This document shows, one piece after another, positions 34,424-43,105 of a stretch of 64,000 nucleotides of DNA. The notes under the pieces are model-generated. The model saw only the letters and a list, made by a program, of their open reading frames with translations, searched no databases and had not been told where the DNA came from. The stretch lies in contig NC_009441.1 of the NCBI RefSeq assembly GCF_000016645.1, positions 186,001 to 250,000 on the forward strand, written 5' to 3'. The translations under genes were made by a program, and so were the position numbers. This DNA comes from Flavobacterium johnsoniae UW101. Its GTDB lineage: Bacteria > Bacteroidota > Bacteroidia > Flavobacteriales > Flavobacteriaceae. The first letter of the stretch is position 1, and every line of letters starts with the position of its first letter.

Positions 34424-35287
34424 TTATTTTCCAGCTTTAAACAAAAACTCTTTTTCTTCTTTTGTCAGGCAGTCATAACCAGACTGACTGATCTTATCCA
34501 AAATCTCATCGATTTGCTGCTGTGTTTTGTCTTTTGTGACAATTTTTGATGTTGTTTTCTCAGTAGGCTTTTTATAATTCTTATGAACTGTTTTAAATGG
34601 AGTCGTTGGTGATTTTCTAAAAAGATTAGCAAAAAAATCTAATATTCTGGTAATTACAGTACTTAAATCTGTTCCGTTTTGAAGCAGTTTAATAAATATA
34701 AATCCGAAAAATGCACCGGCTAAATGAGAAATATGACCTCCCATATTATCCAAACGAAACTGCATTAGATCTAAAACTAAAATTACACCTGTAATATGCC
34801 AAAGCTTTACATTGCCAAACAAAAACAATCGAACATTCATTAAAGGCTGATAAGTCGTTGCCGCAACTAAAATTGCCATTATAGCAGCTGACGCCCCGAC
34901 TATTGATGCAGAAGTTCCTAAAACATAAAAACTCAAAGCAAATACAATTCCCGAAAAAATGGCTCCTAAAATGTACAATCCTAAATATTGTTTCTGCGAG
35001 AAAAAAGTCAGGAACAAATTACTGGCAAAGTTTAAAACCAGCATATTAAACAGCAAATGCATAAATCCGAAATGAAAAAATGCATACGTTAAAAACGTCC
35101 ACGGTTTAAACATAAAAACCTGAGGATCTGAAGACAGAGCCAGCCAGTTTGGAAAAGCAAAACTTCCGTTAGAAAATTGATAGAAAAAAACTAAAGAGAT
35201 GAGAAAACAAGCGATATTCCAATAAATAACACGCAAAGCGATACCGCCTAATTTATATTGAAGTTTTAAATCGTCAAGGATATTCAT
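34424..35287 (-). CDS. Rhomboid-family intramembrane serine protease (longer paralogue)
   Basis: 287 residues from the ATG at 35287; a TTG-initiated form reaching 35320 is possible but less likely. Six membrane segments with YAFFHFGFMHLLFNMLVL (L1/TM2, conserved His and Asn), the nucleophilic Ser in SIVGASAAIMAIL and the second catalytic residue in GGHISHLAGAFFG. The C-terminal ~90 residues are cytosolic, Lys/Thr-rich, and end with the DEILDKISQSGYDCLTKEEK motif often found in Bacteroidota rhomboids. Cleaves membrane substrates within the bilayer; targets unknown. Lies 46 bases after a second rhomboid gene. Confidence 0.9.
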   Translation of the reverse strand: MNILDDLKLQYKLGGIALRVIYWNIACFLISLVFFYQFSNGSFAFPNWLALSSDPQVFMFKPWTFLTYAFFHFGFMHLLFNMLVLNFASNLFLTFFSQKQYLGLYILGAIFSGIVFALSFYVLGTSASIVGASAAIMAILVAATTYQPLMNVRLFLFGNVKLWHITGVILVLDLMQFRLDNMGGHISHLAGAFFGFIFIKLLQNGTDLSTVITRILDFFANLFRKSPTTPFKTVHKNYKKPTEKTTSKIVTKDKTQQQIDEILDKISQSGYDCLTKEEKEFLFKAGK

Positions 35288-35333
35288 AAAGTCTTCTTTT
35301 GGTTTCTTAAAGTTAATCAATTAAAGTTAAAAA

Positions 35334-36083
35334 TTAATTCCAACGATTGTTGTTAAACTGATTTTTTTTCCAGTACCACATAATCATAAATCCAAAAAAA
35401 GCACCGCCAATATGAGCATAATGAGCAATTCCGGAATCGATGCCCATTAAAGAACTTCCGAAGATTCCAAAAAATCCATCAAACAACAGCATATAAATTG
35501 GCACAAAATATTTAGCCTTAATTGGAATTGGAATAAACATAATTCCAAGTTCTGCATTTGGAAACATAAAAGTAAATGCCACAAGCAATCCGTAAATAGC
35601 TCCAGATGCACCAACAACAGTTCCTAAATATGCATTCATGAAATGTTTAAACTCTGAAACCGTCAAAATTTGCTGCCATCTTGTATCAATTTTTCCATCA
35701 TTCAGTAAATTCAAAATATCTGCTTTGTGATATCCGTTAGCCAGCAGAATATTTAAACTGTCCTGATAGAAATAATAATTTACTGCAAAATTTACCAAAG
35801 CTGCTCCTAGTCCGCATGAAATATAGAAGAATAAAAATTTCTTCCCGCCCCAAAAATGCTCTAATGTTGATCCAAACGAATAAAGTGCAAACATATTAAA
35901 TGCGATGTGAGCAAAACCGCCGTGCATAAACATGTGCGTAATAGGCTGCCAAACTTTAAATCCAGGGTTTTCCGGGAAAAACAGCGCCAGATATTCATAA
36001 GAAACTGGCACTAACTGAGCACCAATGAAAACTATTATATTAATTATAAGCAGTTGTTTTACAACTGGAGTCATATTCATCAT
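35334..36083 (-). CDS. Rhomboid-family intramembrane serine protease (shorter paralogue)
   Basis: 249 residues with six membrane segments: HMFMHGGFAHIAFNMFALYS (TM2 His/Asn), the catalytic Ser in TVVGASGAIYGLLVAF, and the His in HYAHIGGAFFGFMIM. Unlike its neighbour it lacks the long cytosolic tail; it has an insertion of ~45 residues before the Ser helix (SLNILLANGYHKADILNLLN). Its start overlaps the mutL stop by four bases (ATGA type), so it is translated with mutL. Confidence 0.9.
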   Translation of the reverse strand: MMNMTPVVKQLLIINIIVFIGAQLVPVSYEYLALFFPENPGFKVWQPITHMFMHGGFAHIAFNMFALYSFGSTLEHFWGGKKFLFFYISCGLGAALVNFAVNYYFYQDSLNILLANGYHKADILNLLNDGKIDTRWQQILTVSEFKHFMNAYLGTVVGASGAIYGLLVAFTFMFPNAELGIMFIPIPIKAKYFVPIYMLLFDGFFGIFGSSLMGIDSGIAHYAHIGGAFFGFMIMWYWKKNQFNNNRWN

Positions 36084-38014
36084 AAGGCAAATTTTTTATC
36101 TATATCTTCAACACGCATAGTGATAAAGGTAGGTTTTTGAAAAGGTGAAATATTAGGATCTTTACAGGCAAACAAACCGTTTACCAGATTATCTTGTTCT
36201 TTCTCGGTTAAATAAGATCCAGTTTTAACCGCTAAACTTTTGGCCATCGATTTGGCAATAGTATCGTTCTGACTATAACTGCTTGCTGGAATTCCGTCTT
36301 GCAAATCGCTCAACAACTGTTCTATTACCAAAGAAACTTCGCTTTCGGTAATGTTTACCGGAATTCCGGAAATTACAACATGATCTGTTTGTGCTTCTTC
36401 AAACACAAATCCGGTTGTTTCTAACGAAGGTTTTAATTCTTCGATCAATTTCATTTCTGAAGAAGAATAAAATAAATCCAGCGGAAACAGCAATTGCTGG
36501 CTCGAAGCCTGATTTACGGTCATGTTCAGCAAAAACTGCTCATACAAAATACGCTGATGCGCACGATGCTGATCAACGATTACCATTCCGGATTTTATTG
36601 GCGAAACAATATATTTTTTATGTATCTGATACGTTTTCTGACTCGCCTGCTCTACTTCATCATCATTAAATAAAGAAGAAGTTACTTCTTCATTTTCAAA
36701 TATAAAAGGCGAACTTTCGATAGTTTCCGGATTTTCAGTATCTAAGCCCACATATAAACTTTCCCAGCTTACAGTTGGTTCTACTCTTTTTGAATATCCA
36801 GAATAAGACGAACCTGAACCTGATCCGGAAGACGAAGAAGATCCTGAACTGTAACCAGAACCAGATCCTGAACCCGCTTTTGTATAATGCTGATTGGTTT
36901 TATCGTCTGTAAAAGGATTAAAAGTTCCGTCAACCTGAATTGTCGGTACTTCTGCTTCTACGTCTTTATAATGATATGGTGTATCTAAATTCGAATCTCT
37001 GTCAAAATCTAAAACAGGAGCTACATTAAACTGTCCTAAACTATGTTTAATCGACGCCCTTAAAATGGCATATAAAGCCTGTTCATCATCAAACTTAATT
37101 TCTGTTTTAGTTGGATGAATGTTAATATCAATTGTATTTGGCGGTACTTGCAAATACAAGAAATAACTTGGCTGTGAACCATCTTTTAAAAGTCCGTCGT
37201 AAGCAGCCATAACTGCATGATGCAAATAACCGCTTTTTATAAAACGATCGTTTACAAAAAAGAACTGTTCTCCCCTGTTTTTCTTAGCAAATTCAGGTTT
37301 ACAAACAAATCCTTGTATGCTGATAATTTCTGTATCTTCATTTACGGGAACCAGTTTTTCATTGGTTTTACCCGACATAATCCCCACAATTCGCTGACGG
37401 TATCCTGCAGCGGGAAGATTGTACAATTCGCTTCCGTTATGATAAAAGCTGAAGTGAATATTGGGATGTGCTAAAGCTACACGCTGAAACTCATCCATTA
37501 CATGGCGAAATTCAACAGTATCCGACTTTAAAAAGTTACGACGCGCCGGAATATTAAAAAATAGGTTTTTAACGGCAAATGATGTTCCTTTTGGCAGAAC
37601 TGCCACTTCCTGCGAAACAAATTTACTTCCTTCAATTACAATATGAGTTCCTAATTCATCCTGTTCTTGTTTGGTTTTCATTTCCATGTGTGCAATCGCA
37701 GCGATAGAAGCCAAAGCTTCCCCGCGAAAACCTTTTGTACCCAATGAAAACAAATCTTCGGCCTGACGAATTTTTGAAGTCGCATGACGGGCAAAACACA
37801 AACGTGCATCAGTAACCGTCATTCCTACTCCGTTATCAATAACCTGAACTAAGGATTTGCCGGCATCTTTTATAATCAATTTGATATCAGTTGCCTTTGC
37901 ATCAACAGCATTTTCTAACAGTTCTTTTACAACAGAAGCTGGTCTTTGGACCACTTCTCCTGCAGCAATCTGGTTAGCAACGTGATCAGGAAGTAATTGA
38001 ATAATACTCGACAT
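36080..38014 (-). CDS. mutL: DNA mismatch repair protein MutL
   Basis: 644 residues. The GHKL ATPase core is intact: IAAGEVVQRPASVVKELLEN, DNGVGMT, RHATSKI, GTKGFRGEALASIAAI, then the transducer with the family VNDRFIKSGYLHHAV. A linker of Ser and Gly (~392-422, with GSGSGYSSGSSSSSGSGSG) precedes the C-terminal dimer domain. There the endonuclease motif reads DQHRAHQRILYE, with Arg and Gln in place of the Ala and first Glu of DQHA(X)2E(X)4E, and the later CPHGRP-type block is SPFQKP. Nicking activity is therefore doubtful. It is the first gene of the operon with the two rhomboids. A -7 box sits only five bases upstream. Confidence 0.97.
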   Translation of the reverse strand: MSSIIQLLPDHVANQIAAGEVVQRPASVVKELLENAVDAKATDIKLIIKDAGKSLVQVIDNGVGMTVTDARLCFARHATSKIRQAEDLFSLGTKGFRGEALASIAAIAHMEMKTKQEQDELGTHIVIEGSKFVSQEVAVLPKGTSFAVKNLFFNIPARRNFLKSDTVEFRHVMDEFQRVALAHPNIHFSFYHNGSELYNLPAAGYRQRIVGIMSGKTNEKLVPVNEDTEIISIQGFVCKPEFAKKNRGEQFFFVNDRFIKSGYLHHAVMAAYDGLLKDGSQPSYFLYLQVPPNTIDINIHPTKTEIKFDDEQALYAILRASIKHSLGQFNVAPVLDFDRDSNLDTPYHYKDVEAEVPTIQVDGTFNPFTDDKTNQHYTKAGSGSGSGYSSGSSSSSGSGSGSSYSGYSKRVEPTVSWESLYVGLDTENPETIESSPFIFENEEVTSSLFNDDEVEQASQKTYQIHKKYIVSPIKSGMVIVDQHRAHQRILYEQFLLNMTVNQASSQQLLFPLDLFYSSSEMKLIEELKPSLETTGFVFEEAQTDHVVISGIPVNITESEVSLVIEQLLSDLQDGIPASSYSQNDTIAKSMAKSLAVKTGSYLTEKEQDNLVNGLFACKDPNISPFQKPTFITMRVEDIDKKFAL

Positions 38015-38109
38015 TAAGCAAAAATAATTTTAAGGTTTAGGGTTTAAATTAGAAACCAAGAAGCACAAATTTAGTAAATTTCTACTGGCTTTTTGAATAT
38101 CAGCAATCA

Positions 38110-38155
38110 TAAAAAAAACAAAAAACCTATACTATTATGACACAGTATAGGTTTT
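38110..38155 (-). terminator. Terminator of ribH
   Basis: Perfect 12-bp arms AAAACCTATACT (38122-38133) and AGTATAGGTTTT (38144-38155) with a ten-base loop; on the minus strand it is followed by long T-runs. It lies 22 bases after the ribH stop. Confidence 0.88.
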
Positions 38156-38177
38156 AATATTTTAAAACAAATGTGTT

Positions 38178-38750
38178 TTATTCTTTCTCGATTTTTATTG
38201 GTGTTTCTTCAATTTGAAGTGCGCCAGAAGATAATAACGGCTGATTAAACGGATGAGAAATAGAAGCCTGCTGGCGAATATAAGCCATTTTAATTGCTGC
38301 AATTGCCGCTTCGGTTCCTTTGTTACCATGAACACCGCCACTTCTGTCAATTGACTGCTGCATGTTATTATCTGTTAAAACGCAAAAGATAACCGGAATA
38401 TCAGTTTGAACATTCAAATCTTTAATTCCCTGAGTTACACCTTCGCATACGAAATCAAAATGTTTTGTTTCTCCCTGAATTACGCATCCAATAACAATAA
38501 CTGCATCTACATTTTGTGTCTGCAGCATTTTTTTTGCACCGTAAATCAGCTCAAAACTTCCTGGAACATTCCAACGGATAATTTGCTGTGCAGGAACATC
38601 ACAATCAATTAAGGCTTCAAAAGCGCCATTGTAAAGTCCTTCTGTTATAACATCATTCCACTCAGAAACAACAATCCCAAATCGAAAGTCTTTCGCATTT
38701 GGGATCGTGTTTTTATCGTATTCTGATAAATTTTTATTTTCAGTAGCCAT
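38178..38750 (-). CDS. ribH: 6,7-dimethyl-8-ribityllumazine synthase
   Basis: 190 residues. Family blocks are all present: FGIVVSEWNDVITEGLYNGA, WNVPGSFELIYGAKKM, VIGCVIQGETKHFDFVCEGV with the catalytic His, DIPVIFCVLTDNNMQQSIDR and GNKGTEAAIAAIKMA. It makes the direct precursor of riboflavin and usually forms hollow 60-subunit shells. A short C-terminal extension (~28 residues, SISHPFNQPLLSSG onward) is longer than in most relatives. Followed on the minus strand by a terminator, preceded by the TPR gene. Confidence 0.96.
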   Translation of the reverse strand: MATENKNLSEYDKNTIPNAKDFRFGIVVSEWNDVITEGLYNGAFEALIDCDVPAQQIIRWNVPGSFELIYGAKKMLQTQNVDAVIVIGCVIQGETKHFDFVCEGVTQGIKDLNVQTDIPVIFCVLTDNNMQQSIDRSGGVHGNKGTEAAIAAIKMAYIRQQASISHPFNQPLLSSGALQIEETPIKIEKE

Positions 38751-38828
38751 CTGTATATTTTAGATTTTAAGTTTCAGACTGTAAAAATACGAATCTAAAA
38801 TCTAAATTCTTAACTCTAAAATTATAAA

Positions 38829-39608
38829 TTATTGCGCTAATCCAATCAATGCCTCAACAGAAGCAGCTTCTGGAGCAGCATCGAAATTATCTTTAATATT
38901 ATTTAAATATTTCAAAGCGTCTTCTTTTTGTCCTAAAGCTAAAGCAGTTTTAGCAGCTTTTAACAAGAAACGAGGTGTAGTAAAATCGTTTTTGTTTGAT
39001 TCAGCAGCTTTTACATAATAATCTAAAGCTTCTTTTTGGTTATTTTTTTGAGAGTAAGCATCTCCAATAGCTCCTTTTGCTAGAGCGCCTAAAATCATAT
39101 CTTCAGATTTAAATTCGCCTAAATACTTAATAGCATCGTCAAATTTACCTGTATTTAAATATGCCATACCAGCATAGTAGTTTGCTAAATTTCCTGCATC
39201 AGTTCCAGAATATTCGTCAGCAATTTTCACAAATCCAAATTTACCTTCAGATCCGTTTAATGCTAATTTGTATAATGAATCACTTGCTACACCATCAACA
39301 GCTTTTTGAAAATTTTGCTGTGCAACAAACATTTCGTTTGCAGCTTCGTCTTGTTTAGGAGTTTCAATAAATTTTTGGTAAGCCAAATAACCAATAGTAG
39401 CAACTGCAATACCAGCAACTAAACCAATAATGATTTTTTGATTTTTAGCAACCCAATCCTCAGTTCTTGAAGCAGTTTCGTCTAATTTAGAAAAAACACC
39501 AGCAGTTGTGCTGTCTTTTTCATCAATTACCACCTGTTGTTCTTCAGTTACTTCTTTAACTTCCTTCTCTTTTGGTGCTTTATATCCTCTTTTATTGTAA
39601 GTAGCCAT
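38829..39608 (-). CDS. TPR protein, YfgM/periplasmic-assembly-like
   Basis: 259 residues: a Lys/Glu-rich N-terminal cytosolic tail, one membrane helix (IIIGLVAGIAVATIGYLAYQ, ~58-77) and a C-terminal TPR domain (NLANYYAGMAYLNTGKFDDA; KGAIGDAYSQKNNQKEALDY; FLLKAAKTALALGQKEDALK). Topology is like YfgM, an inner-membrane chaperone with periplasmic TPRs; this is a fold-level analogy. It lies between ribH and recF as in many Flavobacteria, with a complete -33/-7 promoter. Confidence 0.85.
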   Translation of the reverse strand: MATYNKRGYKAPKEKEVKEVTEEQQVVIDEKDSTTAGVFSKLDETASRTEDWVAKNQKIIIGLVAGIAVATIGYLAYQKFIETPKQDEAANEMFVAQQNFQKAVDGVASDSLYKLALNGSEGKFGFVKIADEYSGTDAGNLANYYAGMAYLNTGKFDDAIKYLGEFKSEDMILGALAKGAIGDAYSQKNNQKEALDYYVKAAESNKNDFTTPRFLLKAAKTALALGQKEDALKYLNNIKDNFDAAPEAASVEALIGLAQ

Positions 39609-39630
39609 TTAAAATTAATTTAGTGAACGG

Positions 39631-39663
39631 CAAAAATAAAATTTTTCTTGAAACTGAGGCAAA
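39631..39663 (-). promoter_or_regulatory. Promoter of the TPR gene
   Basis: On the minus strand: TTTG (39660-39663) as -33, 21 bases, then TATTTTTG (39631-39638), an exact TAnnTTTG. The -7 box is 23 bases upstream of the start codon. Confidence 0.7.
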
Positions 39664-39846
39664 AAAAATCAAAATTATCACTATTTTAAAAAAAATATTT
39701 TCAATAAAGCTAAGTCCTTTCACATCAGTATCAAAATAAATCAACTTGAAACATCCTAAAAGCCCTTTATATCGATAAAATTAGATAATTTTACATCCTT
39801 AATTTTACTGGCATAAAACAGTAAATTTTCTTTTTAGAGTCTCAAA

Positions 39847-40926
39847 ATGCATTTAAACAAACTTTCTTTATTCAATTATAAAAATTTCTCTGAAGCCGGT
39901 TTTGATTTCGACATCAAGATCAACTGCTTTGTAGGCAAAAACGGAATTGGAAAAACCAATGTTCTGGATGCAATTTATCATTTAGCTTACGGAAAAAGTT
40001 ATTTTAATCCGCTTGCCGTGCAAAACATCAAACACGGAGAAGAGTTTTTTGTAATTGATGCCGAATTAGAAAAAAATGACAGAACAGAGCAAATTGTCTG
40101 CAGTTTAAAAAAAGGGCAAAAAAAGGTTTTAAAAAGAAACGGAAAAGCATACGATAAATTTTCTGATCATATCGGATTCATTCCGCTTGTAATTATTTCA
40201 CCAGCCGACCGCGATTTAATTGTGGAAGGAAGCGAAACACGCCGTAAATTTATGGACAGCGTTATTTCGCAGTTAGATTCAACGTATCTGCATCAGCTTA
40301 TTCAATATCAAAAAGTAATTGTACAGCGAAATGCCCTTTTAAAATATTTTGCTCTTAACCACACTTTCGACAACGACACCTTATCTATATATAATGAGCA
40401 GTTAAATGAATTTGGAAAATCGATTTTTGAAAAAAGAAAAGAGTTTCTCGAAGAATTCATACCTATATTTAATGTACACCATCAGGCCATAACAGGCTCA
40501 GAAGAATCAGTGCAATTGGTTTACGAAAGTCATTTGTTTGAAAAAGATTTATTAACGCTTTTACAGGAAAACATAAATAAGGACAGAGCGTTGCATTATA
40601 CAAGCTCAGGGATCCATAAAGATGATTTGTCTTTTGAAATTGATTCGCATCCTATAAAAAAATTCGGATCACAGGGACAGCAAAAATCGTTTTTGATTGC
40701 CTTGAAACTGGCTCAGTTTGAATTTTTGAAAAAACAAAGCGGTGTAAAACCTATTTTATTATTTGATGATATTTTTGACAAACTGGATGAAACCCGCGTT
40801 GCTAAAATTGTCGAAATGGTGAACAGCGAAACTTTTGGACAGCTCTTTATTTCAGATACACATCCGGAACGAACCGAAGCGATTGTAAAATCGACACACC
40901 AAACGTATAAGATATTCAATTTATAA
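39847..40926 (+). CDS. recF: DNA replication and repair protein RecF
   Basis: 359 residues. The Walker A site is in [20 protein letters not shown], the ABC-type signature in [14 protein letters not shown] and [20 protein letters not shown], and the Walker B in [14 protein letters not shown], with the D-loop [15 protein letters not shown]. It is an SMC-like ATPase that loads RecA at gaps. It is not next to dnaA or dnaN here, which is common in Bacteroidota. Divergent from the TPR gene; a palindromic repeat follows 11 bases after its stop. Confidence 0.96.
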   Translation: MHLNKLSLFNYKNFSEAGFDFDIKINCFVGKNGIGKTNVLDAIYHLAYGKSYFNPLAVQNIKHGEEFFVIDAELEKNDRTEQIVCSLKKGQKKVLKRNGKAYDKFSDHIGFIPLVIISPADRDLIVEGSETRRKFMDSVISQLDSTYLHQLIQYQKVIVQRNALLKYFALNHTFDNDTLSIYNEQLNEFGKSIFEKRKEFLEEFIPIFNVHHQAITGSEESVQLVYESHLFEKDLLTLLQENINKDRALHYTSSGIHKDDLSFEIDSHPIKKFGSQGQQKSFLIALKLAQFEFLKKQSGVKPILLFDDIFDKLDETRVAKIVEMVNSETFGQLFISDTHPERTEAIVKSTHQTYKIFNL

Positions 40927-40937
40927 AGTTTTTTTTT

Positions 40938-41072
40938 GCCACGAATTACACGAATTTACGCGAATTATTTTTGCCACAGATTGCAAGGATTAAAATGATT
41001 CAATCTGTGTAAATCTTTTAATCTGTGGCAAAATAAGAAAATAAATTAGTGTAAATTCGTGCAATTAGTGGC
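40938..41072. repeat. Large nested palindromic repeat (GCCACGAATT family)
   Basis: Outer arms 40938-40959 and 41051-41072 match in 20 of 22 positions when inverted; inner arms TTTTGCCACAGATT (40969-40982) and AATCTGTGGCAAAA (41020-41033) are perfect. It fills the space between recF and the DUF2461 gene. Other members lie at 41816-41875 and 59941-60028. Confidence 0.85.
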
Positions 41073-41125
41073 AAACTAAAAAAACGAATTAAAAAAAAAG
41101 TAACTGCAATCAAAAAACACAGAAT

Positions 41126-41803
41126 ATGTTAACGAAAGAATCATTGCAATTTTTAGACGATTTAAAAAAGAACAATAATAGAGACTGGTTTCAGGATAAC
41201 AAAAAACGTTATGAAGTCTTCAAAAAAGATTACCATCAATTGGTAAGTGATTTTCTGGATGCTATGAAACCTCTTGATCCTTCATTAGAATTGCTGGAAG
41301 TTAAAAACTGTACTTTTAGAATTAATCGTGATATTCGATTTTCAAAAGACAAATCTCCCTATAAAGCACATTTGGGCGTTTGGATGTCAACTGGTGCAAA
41401 AGGTGCAAATCGTGCGGGATATTATGTTCATATAGAAAAAGGCGCCAGTTTTATCGCCGGCGGATTTTACTCTCCTGACCCTGAAGATTTAAAAAAAGTC
41501 CGCAAAGAAATTGCTTTTTTCTACGATGATCTGCAAGAAATATTAAACGACAAAAACTTTAAAAAAGAATTTGGAAGTTTAGATATCAACGAAAACAACT
41601 CACTAAAAAGCATGCCCCGCGGTTACGAAAAAGACCATCCGGCAATTGAGTTTTTAAAATTGAAGAGCTTTACAGCTACTCAAAAATATGATATTTCCGA
41701 AGTTACTCAGAAAGACTTCGTTTCTAAAGTGAGCAAAAAACTGATTGCTCTAAAACCTTTAAACGAATTTATAAACCGCGCTTTAGATACCGAAGAATTT
41801 TAA
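41126..41803 (+). CDS. DUF2461 family protein
   Basis: 225 residues matching DUF2461 throughout: LQFLDDLKKNNNRDWFQDNK, NCTFRINRDIRFSKDKSPYK, HLGVWMSTGA, YYVHIEKGASFIAGGFYSPD, SMPRGYEKDHPAIEFLKLKS. A widespread cytosolic family of unknown biochemical role; some annotations call it TIGR02453. Flanked on both sides by members of the same palindromic repeat family, so it is probably transcribed alone. Confidence 0.9.
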   Translation: MLTKESLQFLDDLKKNNNRDWFQDNKKRYEVFKKDYHQLVSDFLDAMKPLDPSLELLEVKNCTFRINRDIRFSKDKSPYKAHLGVWMSTGAKGANRAGYYVHIEKGASFIAGGFYSPDPEDLKKVRKEIAFFYDDLQEILNDKNFKKEFGSLDINENNSLKSMPRGYEKDHPAIEFLKLKSFTATQKYDISEVTQKDFVSKVSKKLIALKPLNEFINRALDTEEF

Positions 41804-41815
41804 AAAAAGATAAAT

Positions 41816-41875
41816 CGCCACGAATTTCACGAATTAGCACGAATTAATTTGTGAAAATTTGTGAAATTCGTGGCG
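41816..41875. repeat. Palindromic repeat (GCCACGAATT family)
   Basis: Perfect 15-bp arms CGCCACGAATTTCAC (41816-41830) and GTGAAATTCGTGGCG (41861-41875), with inner AATT-rich half-repeats. It lies between the DUF2461 gene and a glycosyltransferase gene. Confidence 0.88.
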
Positions 41876-41894
41876 ACAAAAACTCATTTATTAA

Positions 41895-42953
41895 ATGAAA
41901 AGAAAAATACTTTTTCTTGGAGAATCTTACCGCGCTGACGCTATAACCTGGGTGAAAGGTTTGAAAGAATTTCGCGATTTTGAAATTATCACCTGGGAAC
42001 TTCAAACGCCAAACAATTCAAAACTTAACAGATTCAAACGTATTTTAGAATATTTCTTTTCTCCTGTTTCTATTAGAAAAATTATTAGAAACCAAAAACC
42101 AGATATGGTTATTGCAGAAAGAACTACAAGTTACGGCTTTCTTGCTGCTTTATCCGGTTCTAAAACTATTGCCATTGCACAGCAAGGCCGAACTGATTTA
42201 TGGCCGGAAGGTTCTGTTTTATACCCTTTTAAGAAATTCATTCAGAAATATGCTTTCAAAAAAGCACATTTAATTCATGCGTGGGGGCCAGTTATGACAA
42301 TTCACATGAAAGCAATCGGCGTTGATATGAGTAAAGTTTTGGTTTTGCCAAAAGGAATTGATTTGTCGCTTTTTACTCCTTCAACAAATAATTCAAATAA
42401 AATTGAAGCGATTGTAACACGTTCTTTACAGCCGGAATACCGCCATGACTCTATTTTAAAAGCTTTTGGAATTTTACATCAAAAAGGAATTGATTTTTCG
42501 CTTACAATTGTTGGAGACGGAACAAGATTGCAGTATTTAAAAGATTTAGCCAAAGAACTGCAAATCGAAAATAAAGTAACCTTTACAGGAAGAATCCCAA
42601 ATACAGAACTTCCAAAATTATTACAGCAATCCAATATTTATATCAGCATGCCAATTACCGAAGGCGTTTCGGCATCTTTATTTGAAGCAATGGCTTGTAA
42701 TTGTTATCCTGTTGTTTCTGATATTCCCGGAAACCAAAGCTGGATCACGCATCGTGAAAACGGACAATTAATTGAAATTGACAATATCGAAATGCTCGCC
42801 AATGAATTGATGTGGTCATTTGAAAATGCTGAGTTCAGAAATCAGGCTATTTTAAGAAATAGGAAATTTGTAGAGGAAAATGCGAATTATGATACTAATA
42901 TGAAGGTTATTGCTGATCGATATCATGAGTTGTTGGATTCTCGAAATAACTAA
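41895..42953 (+). CDS. GT4-type glycosyltransferase
   Basis: 352 residues with the GT-B fold of GT4 enzymes: an N-terminal domain with LGESYRADAITWVKGLKEF, a linking helix region (LVLPKGIDLSLFTPS) and the C-terminal nucleotide-sugar domain with VTRSLQPEYRHDSILKAF, LTIVGDGTRLQYLKDLAKEL and the family E-x7-E-like block MPITEGVSASLFEAMACNCY, followed by PVVSDIPGNQSWI. It should transfer a sugar from an NDP-sugar, likely for surface polysaccharide or glycoprotein; the acceptor is unknown. No signal peptide. Confidence 0.9.
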   Translation: MKRKILFLGESYRADAITWVKGLKEFRDFEIITWELQTPNNSKLNRFKRILEYFFSPVSIRKIIRNQKPDMVIAERTTSYGFLAALSGSKTIAIAQQGRTDLWPEGSVLYPFKKFIQKYAFKKAHLIHAWGPVMTIHMKAIGVDMSKVLVLPKGIDLSLFTPSTNNSNKIEAIVTRSLQPEYRHDSILKAFGILHQKGIDFSLTIVGDGTRLQYLKDLAKELQIENKVTFTGRIPNTELPKLLQQSNIYISMPITEGVSASLFEAMACNCYPVVSDIPGNQSWITHRENGQLIEIDNIEMLANELMWSFENAEFRNQAILRNRKFVEENANYDTNMKVIADRYHELLDSRNN

Positions 42954-43105
42954 CCTAAAATTCAGCCACAGATTATTAGATTAAACAGATTTTAACCAAT
43001 CGTTCTAATCTTTGCAAATCTGCGGTAAAAAAACCATCGTAACTTTTTTTCAATCTCAACGACATATTGTTAAAAATGAATTATCTAATTTAATTCTTAA
43101 ATAAT

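Noticed and set aside
38751..38828. FMN riboswitch before ribH
   Set aside because: The 78-base gap is too short and lacks the conserved FMN-element blocks.
40938..41072. Possible CRISPR array
   Set aside because: The repeats are inverted arms of one or two hairpins, not regularly spaced direct repeats with unique spacers; no cas genes.
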